The notes below the pieces were generated by a model that ran no database searches, was not told where the DNA came from, and saw only the letters and a list, made by a program, of their open reading frames with translations. Below are positions 19,555-29,902 of a stretch of DNA of 45,565 nucleotides, one piece after another (positions within the stretch are counted from its first letter, which is position 1; each line of letters starts with the position of its first letter). The position numbers and the translations under genes were made by a program. This DNA is from Clostridiaceae bacterium (lineage in GTDB: Bacteria > Bacillota > Clostridia > Saccharofermentanales > DTU023), in the NCBI GenBank assembly GCA_012522435.1, contig JAAYKK010000070.1, positions 1 through 45,565 on the forward strand, given 5' to 3'.

Positions 19555-20535
19555 TTAATCCCAAGCATCTTGAGTGTAAGTAGAAATAAATGTCCCGGGC
19601 AGATTTAATTTGTTTAATTCAGCTAAAGCACTGTCTCTTGCCACATATGAATCATAAATTGCATAGATTGTAGGACCGCTACCGGTTAAACGGACAAACG
19701 GTGCCCCGGTTTCAGAAAAAGCTGCGAAGACATCATTCAATTCAGGAAATTTATTAATTAAGGCAGGGGTAAAGTCATTTTTTAGTTGAGCATTCATCTC
19801 TTTTAAACCTTGATCAAACATTTGATTATACATAGTAGCAGTTCTTAAATTCTGAAATGCACTCTCGGTTAGCGGTGGGGCATTAAGCCATTGAAAAGCT
19901 TCTTTGGTTAAGGTTGTAAATTGAGGACTGAAGATTAGAACGGGCTTCGGAGTAAAACTACGCAAAGGACTGATCTTCTCTCCGATTCCTTCACAGAGTG
20001 CAGTTCCTCTATGCAAACTGAATGAGACATCTGCTCCAATTGTTGAAGCTAAGCTTAACAACTCCATTTTGGAAATAGGTTCCTGTCTTTTACCTTTGAA
20101 AAATGTACGTGTTCTTTGATCATTGAACAAGTCGCCTAATCCGCGCAAAACAGCTGCTGCATTGGCACTTCCACCAGCCAAACCGGCAGCCAAAGGTATT
20201 TTTTTGTTCAAGTAAATTTCTAAATCAGCTTGTAAAGCAAAATGATCAAGAAATGCTTGAGCGCTCCGATATGCTATATTTTCTTTAATATCTTTTATAA
20301 TAACTTTATCCGAAGTTAGGTTAATCTTAGTTTGGGGCTTTTCATTTTTCTTCGCAATCAGCAGGATAATATCGTGCAGAGCGAGAGATTGCATCACGCT
20401 ATGTAATTCATGGTAGCCGTCAGCTCTTTTACCCAGAATATCCAAGTTCAAATTGACTTTAGCTTGAGCAATTAATTTGAGCTTAGCCTGATTTTCAGTA
20501 ATTTTAATATTGTATTTTTCTTTAGAGGAAATCAT
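19555..20535 (-). CDS. ispE: 4-diphosphocytidyl-2-C-methyl-D-erythritol kinase
   Basis: AQAKVNLNLDILGKRADGYHELHSVMQSL, IPLAAGLAGGSANAAAVLRGL (GHMP kinase motif), VRLTGSGPTIYAI; internal ATG 20535 preferred. Confidence 0.95.
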   Translation of the reverse strand: MISSKEKYNIKITENQAKLKLIAQAKVNLNLDILGKRADGYHELHSVMQSLALHDIILLIAKKNEKPQTKINLTSDKVIIKDIKENIAYRSAQAFLDHFALQADLEIYLNKKIPLAAGLAGGSANAAAVLRGLGDLFNDQRTRTFFKGKRQEPISKMELLSLASTIGADVSFSLHRGTALCEGIGEKISPLRSFTPKPVLIFSPQFTTLTKEAFQWLNAPPLTESAFQNLRTATMYNQMFDQGLKEMNAQLKNDFTPALINKFPELNDVFAAFSETGAPFVRLTGSGPTIYAIYDSYVARDSALAELNKLNLPGTFISTYTQDAWD

Positions 20536-21490
20536 GCGAATCCTGTTCAAATCCTTCTCCTAATACTTCGCGAGCTTCTGTTACAATCACAAAAGCAGCA
20601 GGATCAATATCCTTAACGATTGCTTTGAGTTGAGGAACTTGTCTGCTCGACATCACGCAGAACACCATACCACGTTCTTGATTACTGAACATACCTTTTG
20701 CTTGTAAGCTCGTTGCACCTCGGTCTAATTCTACAAAAATCCTTGCGGCAATTTCATGTTTCTTATCGGAAATGATATAGGCAATCCTAGAGACTGCAAG
20801 ACCTTCCAAGGTAATATCTGTAAATTTCGAAGTAAGCCAAATTGCAACGAAAGAATACATAGTAATAATAAAAGTATCTGATTCAAGATCTTGATAAAAG
20901 AATAAACTGGAAATAACGATTACGAAATCAAGACTCAAAAGCACTCTGCCGATCGATATTGCAGGAAATCTACGATGAATAATTACGGCGAGAATATCCG
21001 TACCGCCCGTGGTGTAACCGCTACGTAAGATAAGTCCCATAGCAATTCCAAACATTACACCACCAAACAAACAAAAAATCAACAGATCAGGTTTTCCGTT
21101 GAGAGTAGATTTATTAATATATTTTTCAAACCAATTGGCCATTGGTTTTTCAGTCAAAGTTATTGCTAAAGAATAACAGGCAGAACCGATAATACTTTTA
21201 TAGACAAAACGCCAACTAACTTTGAGCCAACCTAGAATTAATAAAGGAATATTTAATAAAGCAATTATGATACCTAAGGGTAAAAAATTTCCGCGACCGG
21301 TCAGCTGAAAAATAATTGAAGCGACTCCGGTAACTCCACCGGTAGTCAACATGAGAGGGGTGTAGAAAACATTAATAGCAAAGGCAGATAAAAAAGAACC
21401 CAGAATTAGAAAAATAATGGAATTAAATTGTTGCCGAATTTTGTTGTTATCAGCTAAAACGGAATTATGATTATCCATCAAATCCTCCAC
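20522..21490 (-). CDS. YitT family membrane protein with DUF2179 domain
   Basis: TGGVTGVASI, RSGYTTGGTDILAVIIHR, C-terminal GMVFCVMSSRQVPQLKAIVKDIDPAAFVIVTEAREVLGEGF. Confidence 0.9.
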   Translation of the reverse strand: MEDLMDNHNSVLADNNKIRQQFNSIIFLILGSFLSAFAINVFYTPLMLTTGGVTGVASIIFQLTGRGNFLPLGIIIALLNIPLLILGWLKVSWRFVYKSIIGSACYSLAITLTEKPMANWFEKYINKSTLNGKPDLLIFCLFGGVMFGIAMGLILRSGYTTGGTDILAVIIHRRFPAISIGRVLLSLDFVIVISSLFFYQDLESDTFIITMYSFVAIWLTSKFTDITLEGLAVSRIAYIISDKKHEIAARIFVELDRGATSLQAKGMFSNQERGMVFCVMSSRQVPQLKAIVKDIDPAAFVIVTEAREVLGEGFEQDSHDFL

Positions 21491-21610
21491 TAATAGAGTT
21501 AATTATGCAATGCTGCATAACTGGTATCTTAACATATTAATCTTACTGAAAATAATAAACAATCAAACACAGAGAGTTTTCGGGACTTGCGGTTTTGATC
21601 TCGAACTCAG

Positions 21611-22672
21611 TTATAAAATCTCAGAAATAATGCCTCCTCCTATACAACGTTTTCCTTGAAAAAATGCTGCAGTTTGACCGGGAGTGATTGCACGTTGAGG
21701 CTCTAGTGTGTTAATTTCAACTATCTTTTCATTCCGTTTAGTGGATGGTTTGATAATTGACTTGGCAGGTTTTGCTTGATAACGATTGGCAATTTCAACT
21801 TCAAGCGGAAGATCCGGCTTTATTAAAGTATTCCAGCTGACATTTCTAACTAAGTATCTGTCGGACATTAAATCTTCAGTATCTCCTACAGTGATTTGAT
21901 TGGTTAAAGGATCTATTCGAGTAACAAAAACTTTCTTGCCGAAAGACATGCCCAAGTTTTTTCTTTGGCCAATAGTATAGTTTCCAATGCCTAAATGTTC
22001 GCCTAAGACATTTCCTTGTGGATCAACGAACTGGCCGGGACTGCCAATAGCATTGAATTGCTGTAATAAATCGCGGTATGTCTGATCGACCGAGATAAAA
22101 CAAATATCTTGACTATCACTTAATGATTGATTATCAAAACCCATCTGATCGGCAAGTGCACGGACTTGATCTTTGTGATAATCACCTAAAGGTAAAAGGG
22201 TGCGGGCTAACTGATCTTGAGTTAAATGATACAGATAATAACTTTGATCTTTAGCAGGATCTGCAGCTTGCCATAATTGAAATTCAGTTTGTTCTTGGAT
22301 AATTTTTGCATAATGACCGGTAGCTAAATAGTCAAAGCTGCCTGAAGTTGCTTGTTCAATACGATCAAATTTGAACTTTTGATTGCAAAGCACACAAGGA
22401 TTCGGTGTCAAACCTTGTTGATATTGCTTGACAAATTCTTCGACAATTTCGTTGAAAAAAGCTTGTTTTAAATCGAGAATTTGTAACGGGATCCCGATAA
22501 ATTCTGCCGCTTGTTTGACCTTTTCCAGCTCAGCTTTCTCTTTTTGAGGATCATTGCTATCTCGCCACAGTTGCATATATGCTCCTGTAACGGAATAACC
22601 TTGTTCTTTTAATAAGTATGCGGCAACAGTGCTATCTACGCCTCCGCTCATACCCAACAAAACTTTTTTCAT
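21611..22672 (-). CDS. mnmA: tRNA-specific 2-thiouridylase MnmA
   Basis: VLLGMSGGVDSTVAAYLLKEQGYSVTGAYMQLW, TPNPCVLCNQKFKF, ATGHYAKI, GIGNYTIGQRKNLGM. Confidence 0.96.
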   Translation of the reverse strand: MKKVLLGMSGGVDSTVAAYLLKEQGYSVTGAYMQLWRDSNDPQKEKAELEKVKQAAEFIGIPLQILDLKQAFFNEIVEEFVKQYQQGLTPNPCVLCNQKFKFDRIEQATSGSFDYLATGHYAKIIQEQTEFQLWQAADPAKDQSYYLYHLTQDQLARTLLPLGDYHKDQVRALADQMGFDNQSLSDSQDICFISVDQTYRDLLQQFNAIGSPGQFVDPQGNVLGEHLGIGNYTIGQRKNLGMSFGKKVFVTRIDPLTNQITVGDTEDLMSDRYLVRNVSWNTLIKPDLPLEVEIANRYQAKPAKSIIKPSTKRNEKIVEINTLEPQRAITPGQTAAFFQGKRCIGGGIISEIL

Positions 22673-22954
22673 TAATACTATACAGTCCCTTCTCTTGCAG
22701 AATAATTGTAAGCATTTTTATTTTTTTGAACAAGTAAAAGTTCAACGGTTAAGAATACGCTGTTTTAGTTAAATAATATGCACTGTATATTCATAAATTC
22801 AGGTCAGAGTCGTGCTAAATGTCATGACTATTGGGATAATATTAACAAAGATTGTCAAATTGTCAGTATAAAAGATTCACTTTAATGGTATAATTATTTA
22901 TTATTCTTTATAAAAATATGAATAATTTTATTTTTAAAAACTTTGGAGGGGAAA

Positions 22955-24172
22955 ATGAAAAAGAAAATTTTAAGTTTATTGGTAGCTTGTTTCATGATTT
23001 TTTCACTTGTAGCATGTGGTAGCAGTGACTCCGGTGCTAAAAATGAAGACAAATCTGATGAAAAGAGTGAAGACGTAGCAGATGAAAAAGATCAAGATGT
23101 AGCTGATAGCGGTGATACCATCAAACTTGGTGAAATCGGACCTCAAACCGGTAGTGTTGCTGTTTATGGAAATACTACATTAAACGGTATTAAATTAGCT
23201 GTACAAGAAATTAATGAAGCAGGTGGCGTCAACGGCAAACAAATTGAATTATTAGCTGAAGACGACAAGGGTGATCCTACTGAAGCGGTTACAGTTTATA
23301 ACAAACTGATTGAAGAAGGTGTTCAAGCAATCATCGGCGCCATTACTTCAAAACCTACCGATGCTATGGCTGCAAACTCTATGGAAGACGGAATTCCCAT
23401 TATTACCCCTACAGGTACAATGGCTTCGATTACAGTCGATAGACCGCATGTTTTCCGTACTTGTTTCACTGATCCGTATCAAGGACAAATTTTGGCAATC
23501 TTTGCTGCAGACTCATTGAATGCAAAAAAAGCCGCAGTTATGAGAAATACTTCCGATGACTACTCGAACGGTGTTGCGGATGCATTTATTCAATATGCTG
23601 AAGAAAAAGGTATTGAAATTGTTGCAGATGAAGGCTATGGCGTAGGTGATGTAGACTTTTCGGTACAATTAACCAATATTTCACAACAAGATCCGGATGT
23701 ATTATTAGTTCCTGAATATTATGAAACCGACGTTTTGATTGCAAAACAAGCTCGTGATTTAGGCATTGAAGCTACAATTGTCGGACCTGACGGATGGGAC
23801 GGAGTTTTGGACGTTGTTGACGATGATGCATTAGAAAACTTGGAAGGTGTATATTTCACTAATCACTATTCAGTAGATGATGAATCCGAAATTGTAAAAA
23901 CATTTGTTGAAAATTATAATGCGGAATTCGGTAGTGATCCTTCATCTTTCTCAGCATTAGGTTATGACTCTGTTTACATGTTAAAAGCAGCATGGGAAGC
24001 AGCGGGATCTACAGATTTCGAAGCGACCGTTGCAGCATTGGCAGAGATTGAACATGAAGGTGTCACCGGACACTTGATTTTTGGTGAGAATAATAATCCT
24101 ATTAAATCGGCCTCTATCATTACTATTGAAGATGGCAAGTATAAATTCCACGACAGTGTTTCAGCCGATTAA
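22955..24172 (+). CDS. livK: branched-chain amino acid-type ABC transporter substrate-binding lipoprotein
   Basis: Lipobox LVACGSS; TIKLGEIGPQTGSVAVYGNTTLNGIKLAVQEINEAGGVNGKQIELL typical of LivK family; followed by livHMGF homologues. Confidence 0.9.
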   Translation: MKKKILSLLVACFMIFSLVACGSSDSGAKNEDKSDEKSEDVADEKDQDVADSGDTIKLGEIGPQTGSVAVYGNTTLNGIKLAVQEINEAGGVNGKQIELLAEDDKGDPTEAVTVYNKLIEEGVQAIIGAITSKPTDAMAANSMEDGIPIITPTGTMASITVDRPHVFRTCFTDPYQGQILAIFAADSLNAKKAAVMRNTSDDYSNGVADAFIQYAEEKGIEIVADEGYGVGDVDFSVQLTNISQQDPDVLLVPEYYETDVLIAKQARDLGIEATIVGPDGWDGVLDVVDDDALENLEGVYFTNHYSVDDESEIVKTFVENYNAEFGSDPSSFSALGYDSVYMLKAAWEAAGSTDFEATVAALAEIEHEGVTGHLIFGENNNPIKSASIITIEDGKYKFHDSVSAD

Positions 24173-24269
24173 TGATTAACATCGATTGTTAAATCTATTT
24201 TGAATTTTTTAATAAATATACTTGAGTCTACGGTTCAATTTTATTAAAGTAGAATAATAATCAATTATC

Positions 24270-24310
24270 AGTAGTAAGCTAATTGTTAGCTTACTACTAA
24301 TTTATTTTTG
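24270..24310 (+). terminator. perfect 13-bp stem-loop in the livK-livH intergenic region (intra-operon attenuator/terminator-like)
   Basis: AGTAGTAAGCTAA-TTG-TTAGCTTACTACT (24270-24298) followed by aatttattttt. Confidence 0.65.
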
Positions 24311-24322
24311 AGGAGCGGAGAT

Positions 24323-25210
24323 TTGAACTTTTTATTGCAATTATTGAACGGTTTACAAATCGGCTCAATTTATGCTCTGGTTGCTCTTGGCTATACCATG
24401 GTTTATGGTATAGCTTTGTTAATTAATTTCGCACATGGCGAAATTATTATGCTAGGTGCATATACTACCGTTTTTACGATTCAATTGTTATTAGCTCAGA
24501 CTGATTTGCCTTATTTTGTAGCTATTATTCCGACGATAGTTATTTGCACTCTGATTGGCATTATTATTGAACGATTAGCCTACAAGCCCTTGCGTAACAG
24601 TCCTAGAATTTCCAATTTAATTACGGCAATTGGAGTTTCATTATTACTACAAAATACGATGATGAAGATTTTTGGAGCACAAGCACGATCCGTTCCCTCA
24701 ATTTTCCATGCAAAACCATTAGATTTCTTCGGTGCCAAAATTTCGGTTACAACAGTGGTGACCATTGCAGTAACTGCAGTGCTCACGATTCTATTGCAAC
24801 TTTTTATCAAAAAAACCAAATACGGTAAAGCGATGACAGCTACGAGTGAAGATTACGGAGCTGCTGAATTAGTCGGGATCAGTGTAGACAGAACCTTGAC
24901 TATGACTTTTGCTATCGGGTCGGCATTGGCGGGAGTTGCATCCTTGCTTTATGTATCAGCCTACCCCCAAGCCGAACCTATGATGGGCTCAATGCTCGGT
25001 ATTAAGGCTTTTACAGCTGCTGTTGTCGGAGGTATCGGTTTGATTCCGGGAGCCGTTCTGGGTGGTTTGATTTTGGGAATTGTAGAAGCATTGACCAGGG
25101 CATTTATATCCAGCAAACTCTCCGATGCAATTGTTTTTGGTTTGTTGATCTTGGTCTTGTTGATTAAGCCGAGTGGTTTATTAGGCGAAGATAGGAAAGA
25201 GAAAGTATAG
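24323..25210 (+). CDS. livH: branched-chain amino acid ABC transporter permease LivH
   Basis: QLLNGLQIGSIYALVALGYTMVYGIALLINFAHGEI; TTG start at 24323 with aggag RBS preferred over the track start at 24308. Confidence 0.92.
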   Translation: MNFLLQLLNGLQIGSIYALVALGYTMVYGIALLINFAHGEIIMLGAYTTVFTIQLLLAQTDLPYFVAIIPTIVICTLIGIIIERLAYKPLRNSPRISNLITAIGVSLLLQNTMMKIFGAQARSVPSIFHAKPLDFFGAKISVTTVVTIAVTAVLTILLQLFIKKTKYGKAMTATSEDYGAAELVGISVDRTLTMTFAIGSALAGVASLLYVSAYPQAEPMMGSMLGIKAFTAAVVGGIGLIPGAVLGGLILGIVEALTRAFISSKLSDAIVFGLLILVLLIKPSGLLGEDRKEKV

Positions 25211-25218
25211 GTGATTAA

Positions 25219-26202
25219 ATGTCTCGTAATAAAAGATTAATTTATTTAATTAATATAGGACTGGTGCTTATACTTTTTGCAATATTGACCATTTTAGAAG
25301 CAAGCGGAGTATTCACCCGTTATACTATGTCGATTCTGCGCTTAGTCTGTATTAATGTTGTTTTAGCAACCAGTCTCAATGTAACGGTAGGAAACTTAGG
25401 CCAGATTACTTTGGGCCATGCGGGATTTATGTCGATCGGAGCCTATACGGCCGGTTTGTTTGCCAAAGGAGTTGAAATAGGCGGTCAAAATGGTTATTTG
25501 ATAGGAATTCTCTTGGCAGGTATCTGTGCAGGGATTTTTGGAATAATTGTAGGTATACCGGTTTTACGACTTAAAGGTGACTACTTAGCTATTGTTACCT
25601 TGGCTTTTGGTGAAATTATTCGGGTCTTGATCGAATATTTTGATTTTACCGGTGGAGCGCAGGGTCTTAATGGAATTCCTAGAATGCAGAATTTCAGCGT
25701 CATGTTTTTCTTGGCTGTAATTTGTGTAACATTAATGTATTCAGTTATGACTTCAAGGCATGGTAGAGCGGTTTTAGCTATTCGTGAAGATGAAATTGCC
25801 GCTCAAAGCTCCGGAATTAATATTACATACTATAAAACTTTTGCTTTTACCTTATCTGCATTCTTCGCCGGAATTGCAGGAGCTATGTATGCTCATAATA
25901 TCGGTACAATAGGTGCCAGCGTCTTTAATTATAATAAATCATTTGATATTTTGGTCATGGTAGTTTTGGGTGGCATGGGATCCTTCACCGGTGCGGTTAT
26001 TTCGGCAACTGTCTTGACAATAGTACCCGAAACTCTGAGACAATTTAATGATTATCGCATGATAATCTACTCCTTGCTCTTGATAATGGTTATGCTCTTC
26101 CGTCCAGAAGGCTTATTAGGTAGAAAAGAATTTCATATCACTAAAGTCGTGGACAAAATAAAAACCAAATTTGGCAAGCACTCAGTCGAAGGGGGGAGTT
26201 AA
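25219..26202 (+). CDS. livM: branched-chain amino acid ABC transporter permease LivM
   Basis: NLGQITLGHAGFMSIGAYTAGL, GDYLAIVTLAFGEIIRVL, FTGGAQGLNGIPR. Confidence 0.93.
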   Translation: MSRNKRLIYLINIGLVLILFAILTILEASGVFTRYTMSILRLVCINVVLATSLNVTVGNLGQITLGHAGFMSIGAYTAGLFAKGVEIGGQNGYLIGILLAGICAGIFGIIVGIPVLRLKGDYLAIVTLAFGEIIRVLIEYFDFTGGAQGLNGIPRMQNFSVMFFLAVICVTLMYSVMTSRHGRAVLAIREDEIAAQSSGINITYYKTFAFTLSAFFAGIAGAMYAHNIGTIGASVFNYNKSFDILVMVVLGGMGSFTGAVISATVLTIVPETLRQFNDYRMIIYSLLLIMVMLFRPEGLLGRKEFHITKVVDKIKTKFGKHSVEGGS

Positions 26203-26204
26203 AG

Positions 26205-26975
26205 ATGAGCAATCATGTTTTGACTTGTAATAATGTAGGTATTAGATTCGGCGGTTTGCAAGCAGTACAAGATTTCAATTTACAGATTGAAGATGGTGAA
26301 CTGATTGGATTGATCGGTCCTAACGGTGCAGGCAAAACGACTGTTTTTAATTTGATTACAGGAGTTTATGAACCGACTGAAGGTGAGATCCTGTTGGCCG
26401 GCACAAATATTATCGGGAAAATGCCTCATCAAATTGTACGCTATGGAATTGCCAGAACATTCCAAAATATCCGTTTGTTTGATCATTTATCGGTTTTGGA
26501 CAACTTAAAAGTTGCAGCGAATAAAGATATGCGCTATTCCATCTTTAGTGGAATGTTTCGTTTAGGCAATTTTTGGCGCGAAGAGGATGAGATCAAGGAT
26601 AAAGCAATCGAGATATTAGATATATTCGGCATGAGTAAACATGCCAATAAACTTGCCAGATCATTACCTTACGGTGAACAGAGAAAACTTGAAATTGCCA
26701 GAGCGATGGCTACCGATCCGAAGTTGCTTCTCTTAGATGAACCTGCTGCGGGTATGAATCCGACAGAAACAGATGAGTTAATGGATACGATAATGTTGAT
26801 TCGAAATGAATTCGGCATAACTACTTTGTTGATTGAACATGATATGAGATTGGTCTTAGGAATCTGCGAACGATTGATGGTGCTCAATTATGGTAAAGTC
26901 TTAGCCGAAGGAAATCCACATGATATCGTAAACGATCAGTCGGTTATTGAAGCATATCTGGGCAAAGGAGAATAA
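26205..26975 (+). CDS. livG: branched-chain amino acid ABC transporter ATP-binding protein LivG
   Basis: IGPNGAGKTTVFNLITGVY, IARTFQNIRLF, LPYGEQRKLEIARAMA, LLLLDEPAAGMNP. Confidence 0.95.
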   Translation: MSNHVLTCNNVGIRFGGLQAVQDFNLQIEDGELIGLIGPNGAGKTTVFNLITGVYEPTEGEILLAGTNIIGKMPHQIVRYGIARTFQNIRLFDHLSVLDNLKVAANKDMRYSIFSGMFRLGNFWREEDEIKDKAIEILDIFGMSKHANKLARSLPYGEQRKLEIARAMATDPKLLLLDEPAAGMNPTETDELMDTIMLIRNEFGITTLLIEHDMRLVLGICERLMVLNYGKVLAEGNPHDIVNDQSVIEAYLGKGE

Positions 26976-26978
26976 AGC

Positions 26979-27689
26979 ATGATGTTAGAAGTTTCAAATC
27001 TGAATGTTTATTATGATAATATTCATGCCATTAAAGACTTGAGCATAGAGGTAGAAGAAGGTCGAATAGTTTGCTTAATTGGAGCAAACGGTGCGGGTAA
27101 AACTACTACCTTGCAGAGCATCTCCGGTCTATTACCGGTCCGTTCGGGAGAAGTTTCTTTTAAAGATCAATCTATTATCAAGAAAAAAGCTCATCTAATA
27201 ACTCAAATGGGCATTGCTCAAGTTCCGGAAGGACGTAGAGTTTTTACTAATTTAACTGTTTTAGATAACTTACGACTCGGATCTTTTGCTATAAAAGATT
27301 CAAATCAGAATAAAGAAAAAGAAATAAAAAGAATCTATGACCGTTTTCCAATTTTAAAAGAACGTTCTGCTCAAAGAGCGGGAACATTATCTGGCGGAGA
27401 ACAACAGATGTTGGCTATCGGTAGAGCCTTGATGAGTCGCCCGAAGTTACTCTTGCTGGACGAGCCTTCAATGGGTCTGTCTCCGATCTATGTCGAGACA
27501 ATTTTTGAAGTCATCCAGGATTTAATTGATGAAGGCGTTACAATCCTCCTGGTAGAACAAAATGCTAACATAGCCTTATCGATTTCCGATTATGCTTATG
27601 TTTTGGAGACGGGCAGAATCGTAAAATCCGGTACAGCAGAAGAATTGATGAATGATACGGATGTAAAGGTTGCTTATTTAGGAGCCTAA
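26979..27689 (+). CDS. livF: branched-chain amino acid ABC transporter ATP-binding protein LivF
   Basis: IGANGAGKTTTLQSISGL, QVPEGRRVFTNLTVLDNL, LSGGEQQMLAIGRALM, LLLLDEPSMGLSP. Confidence 0.95.
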   Translation: MMLEVSNLNVYYDNIHAIKDLSIEVEEGRIVCLIGANGAGKTTTLQSISGLLPVRSGEVSFKDQSIIKKKAHLITQMGIAQVPEGRRVFTNLTVLDNLRLGSFAIKDSNQNKEKEIKRIYDRFPILKERSAQRAGTLSGGEQQMLAIGRALMSRPKLLLLDEPSMGLSPIYVETIFEVIQDLIDEGVTILLVEQNANIALSISDYAYVLETGRIVKSGTAEELMNDTDVKVAYLGA

Positions 27690-27773
27690 CAATTTTCCGG
27701 TTCGATTATTATTTGTGTACAGTCAAAAATATTGATCATGTGACTTTGCACCTTTATTAACGTAAAAATTGTT

Positions 27774-29114
27774 CTATTTCTGGGCTAGGCTTTTTAGGAC
27801 TTCTAGAAGAGGTTTTCTTTTATTTTCCAGTTGTTCTGTTAGTACAAGTTCAAATATTTCTCCTAATGCCCGGCCGATTTCGGGTCCTTGTAACCCGAGT
27901 CTGATTGCATCATTACCGTCAATTTCCAAATCGGTTATTTGCAAAGCCGGTTTAGTTCGTACAATTTGATCAATCATTAAGGATATTTCATTTAAATAGG
28001 CAACTTGTTCTGTCTGAATAGTTTTAGCTTTGCCCATAGTGTCAGCTTTTTTTAGTGTGATTAATTTATCCAACATTTTTTCGCCAAATTTGTGTAAGCG
28101 TCGTTTTAGGATGGTTTTATCCAATTCCAATGGATAATCATGATAAAGTACTAAAGTTTCAACTGTATCAATCAATTTTTTTTCGAACTTTAATTCTTGC
28201 ATATTTGTGCGTGCTATTTGTGCTGATTTTTTCGGGTGATTGTAAAAGTGTCCGATACCTTGATCATCGATAGAAAAAGTATCAGGTTTACCAAGATCAT
28301 GATATAAAGCAGCTAATCTAAGATCCAACTGGGGCGGAGTATTGGAGATTACTTCAACTGTGTGGCGAAAAACATCGAAAGCATGATAGGGGTTTCTTTG
28401 CTCGAAATCAAAACTTTTTCTCAATTCCGGAATAAATACTGCAAACAGGTCACGATATTCAGTGAGTATAGAATTGATATTTGAAGAAACCATGATTTGA
28501 CTGAATTCTTGATTAATTCTTTCAACTGCGATATTTTTTAGCAATAGCTGATGCGACTTAATTGCAATTTTTGTATTTTGATCTATGGAAAAATTGAGGG
28601 AAGAGGCAAATCTCAAGGCACGTAAAATGCGCAAAGCATCTTCCGAAAAACGCTCTTCTGGCTGACCGACTGTTCGAATTATTTTGTTATTTAAGTCATG
28701 ATAACCGCTGAATGGATCAACTAAGCCTTCTTCCGGATGAAAAGCCAGCGCATTAATTGTAAAATCTCGTCTTGACAGATCTTGCTTCAAATCTGTCGAA
28801 AATTTAATTGTATCGGGATGGCGGTGATCAGAATAACCTTGTTCAACTCTATAGGTAGTAATTTCAACCGGCATTTGGTCAATGATTACCTTGATTGTAC
28901 CGTACTTTAACCCGACGGGAATTGTTTGATATTCACTAAACACTCTCATATTCTGTTCAGGTGTGGCAGAAGTTGTTAAATCAAAATCGGCAGGAATTTT
29001 AGCTTGCAACAAATCACGAACTGAACCTCCAACTAAATAGGCTTCATAATTATGCTCATTCAAAAGTCTAATCGCTTTGATGATTTGTTTAGGTATTTGT
29101 GCTGCGCGGATCAT
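27774..29114 (-). CDS. cca: CCA tRNA nucleotidyltransferase / poly(A) polymerase-family with HD domain
   Basis: YEAYLVGGSVRDLLQAKIPADFDLTTSATPE, RRDFTINALAFHP, DALRILRALRFASSL, LYHDLGKPDTF. Confidence 0.92.
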   Translation of the reverse strand: MIRAAQIPKQIIKAIRLLNEHNYEAYLVGGSVRDLLQAKIPADFDLTTSATPEQNMRVFSEYQTIPVGLKYGTIKVIIDQMPVEITTYRVEQGYSDHRHPDTIKFSTDLKQDLSRRDFTINALAFHPEEGLVDPFSGYHDLNNKIIRTVGQPEERFSEDALRILRALRFASSLNFSIDQNTKIAIKSHQLLLKNIAVERINQEFSQIMVSSNINSILTEYRDLFAVFIPELRKSFDFEQRNPYHAFDVFRHTVEVISNTPPQLDLRLAALYHDLGKPDTFSIDDQGIGHFYNHPKKSAQIARTNMQELKFEKKLIDTVETLVLYHDYPLELDKTILKRRLHKFGEKMLDKLITLKKADTMGKAKTIQTEQVAYLNEISLMIDQIVRTKPALQITDLEIDGNDAIRLGLQGPEIGRALGEIFELVLTEQLENKRKPLLEVLKSLAQK

Positions 29115-29181
29115 TGATTCACTTTTCTATTCTTAGTGTAGGCTAAGTGCCACATTTATTAGATATACTGTAAGCATTTTA

Positions 29182-29901
29182 TTATTCTTCAATTATCGGA
29201 ATACCTGCGAGATCTTGGATGACTTTAGCTGCACAGATTAGTCCGCTAACAGGAGGAACGTATGCTAAGGAAGCGATGATTTTCGAATTACTATACTGCG
29301 GTTTTTCAGGAGAAAACACAACCGCTTGCTCTGAGATATTATGTTTTCTTAATTCGATACGTATTCTTTTAGCTAACGGGTCATTATAGGTGTCGAATAT
29401 ATCGCAGATAATAAATGCTGTTGGATCGTATTTATTACCTGCTCCTAAAGCAGAAATCAGAGAAATTTTCTTTTCTTTAGCCTTAATTATTAAATCTATT
29501 TTTGCCTGCAGGGTATCAATTGCATCAACAATATAGGAAATATCTGTTGGTAAAAAATCCAAACCGGTTTGAGCATTATAAAAAATTTGATGAGTACTGA
29601 CAGAAGCGTCGGGGTTTATTTCGAGAATTCTATTTTTCATCACTTCAACCTTAGGTAGCCCTATTGTTGAGCGGGTTGCACAAAGTTGGCGATTTAGATT
29701 GCTCGGTTCGACAATATCTTTATCGATTAATTCAAAATTTCCTATTCCGGATCTGGCTAAGGCTTCAGCTGCATAAGAACCAACACCTCCTAGTCCGAAA
29801 ATAGCAACTCTTGCTTTTTGTAATGCAAGAGCACCTTGGGTTGATAATAGGGGCAAAGATCTTTGAAATAAGGGATTGCTGGTTAAATCTCGGTTTGTCA
29901 T
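29182..29901 (-). CDS. tcdA: ThiF/MoeB/HesA-family E1-like protein, tRNA threonylcarbamoyladenosine dehydratase
   Basis: VAIFGLGGVGSYAAEALARSGIGNFELIDKDIVEPSNLNRQLCATRSTIGLPKVEVMK; ATG at 29901 lies 1 nt after the yhaM stop (ORF track start at 29970). Confidence 0.9.
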   Translation of the reverse strand: MTNRDLTSNPLFQRSLPLLSTQGALALQKARVAIFGLGGVGSYAAEALARSGIGNFELIDKDIVEPSNLNRQLCATRSTIGLPKVEVMKNRILEINPDASVSTHQIFYNAQTGLDFLPTDISYIVDAIDTLQAKIDLIIKAKEKKISLISALGAGNKYDPTAFIICDIFDTYNDPLAKRIRIELRKHNISEQAVVFSPEKPQYSNSKIIASLAYVPPVSGLICAAKVIQDLAGIPIIEE

Positions 29902-29902
29902 T

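Noticed and set aside
22673-22954. Riboswitch or T-box leader upstream of livK
   Set aside because: The 280-bp AT-rich region has a TATAAT-like element but no T-box (TGGNACCGCG-like) sequence or recognisable aptamer core.
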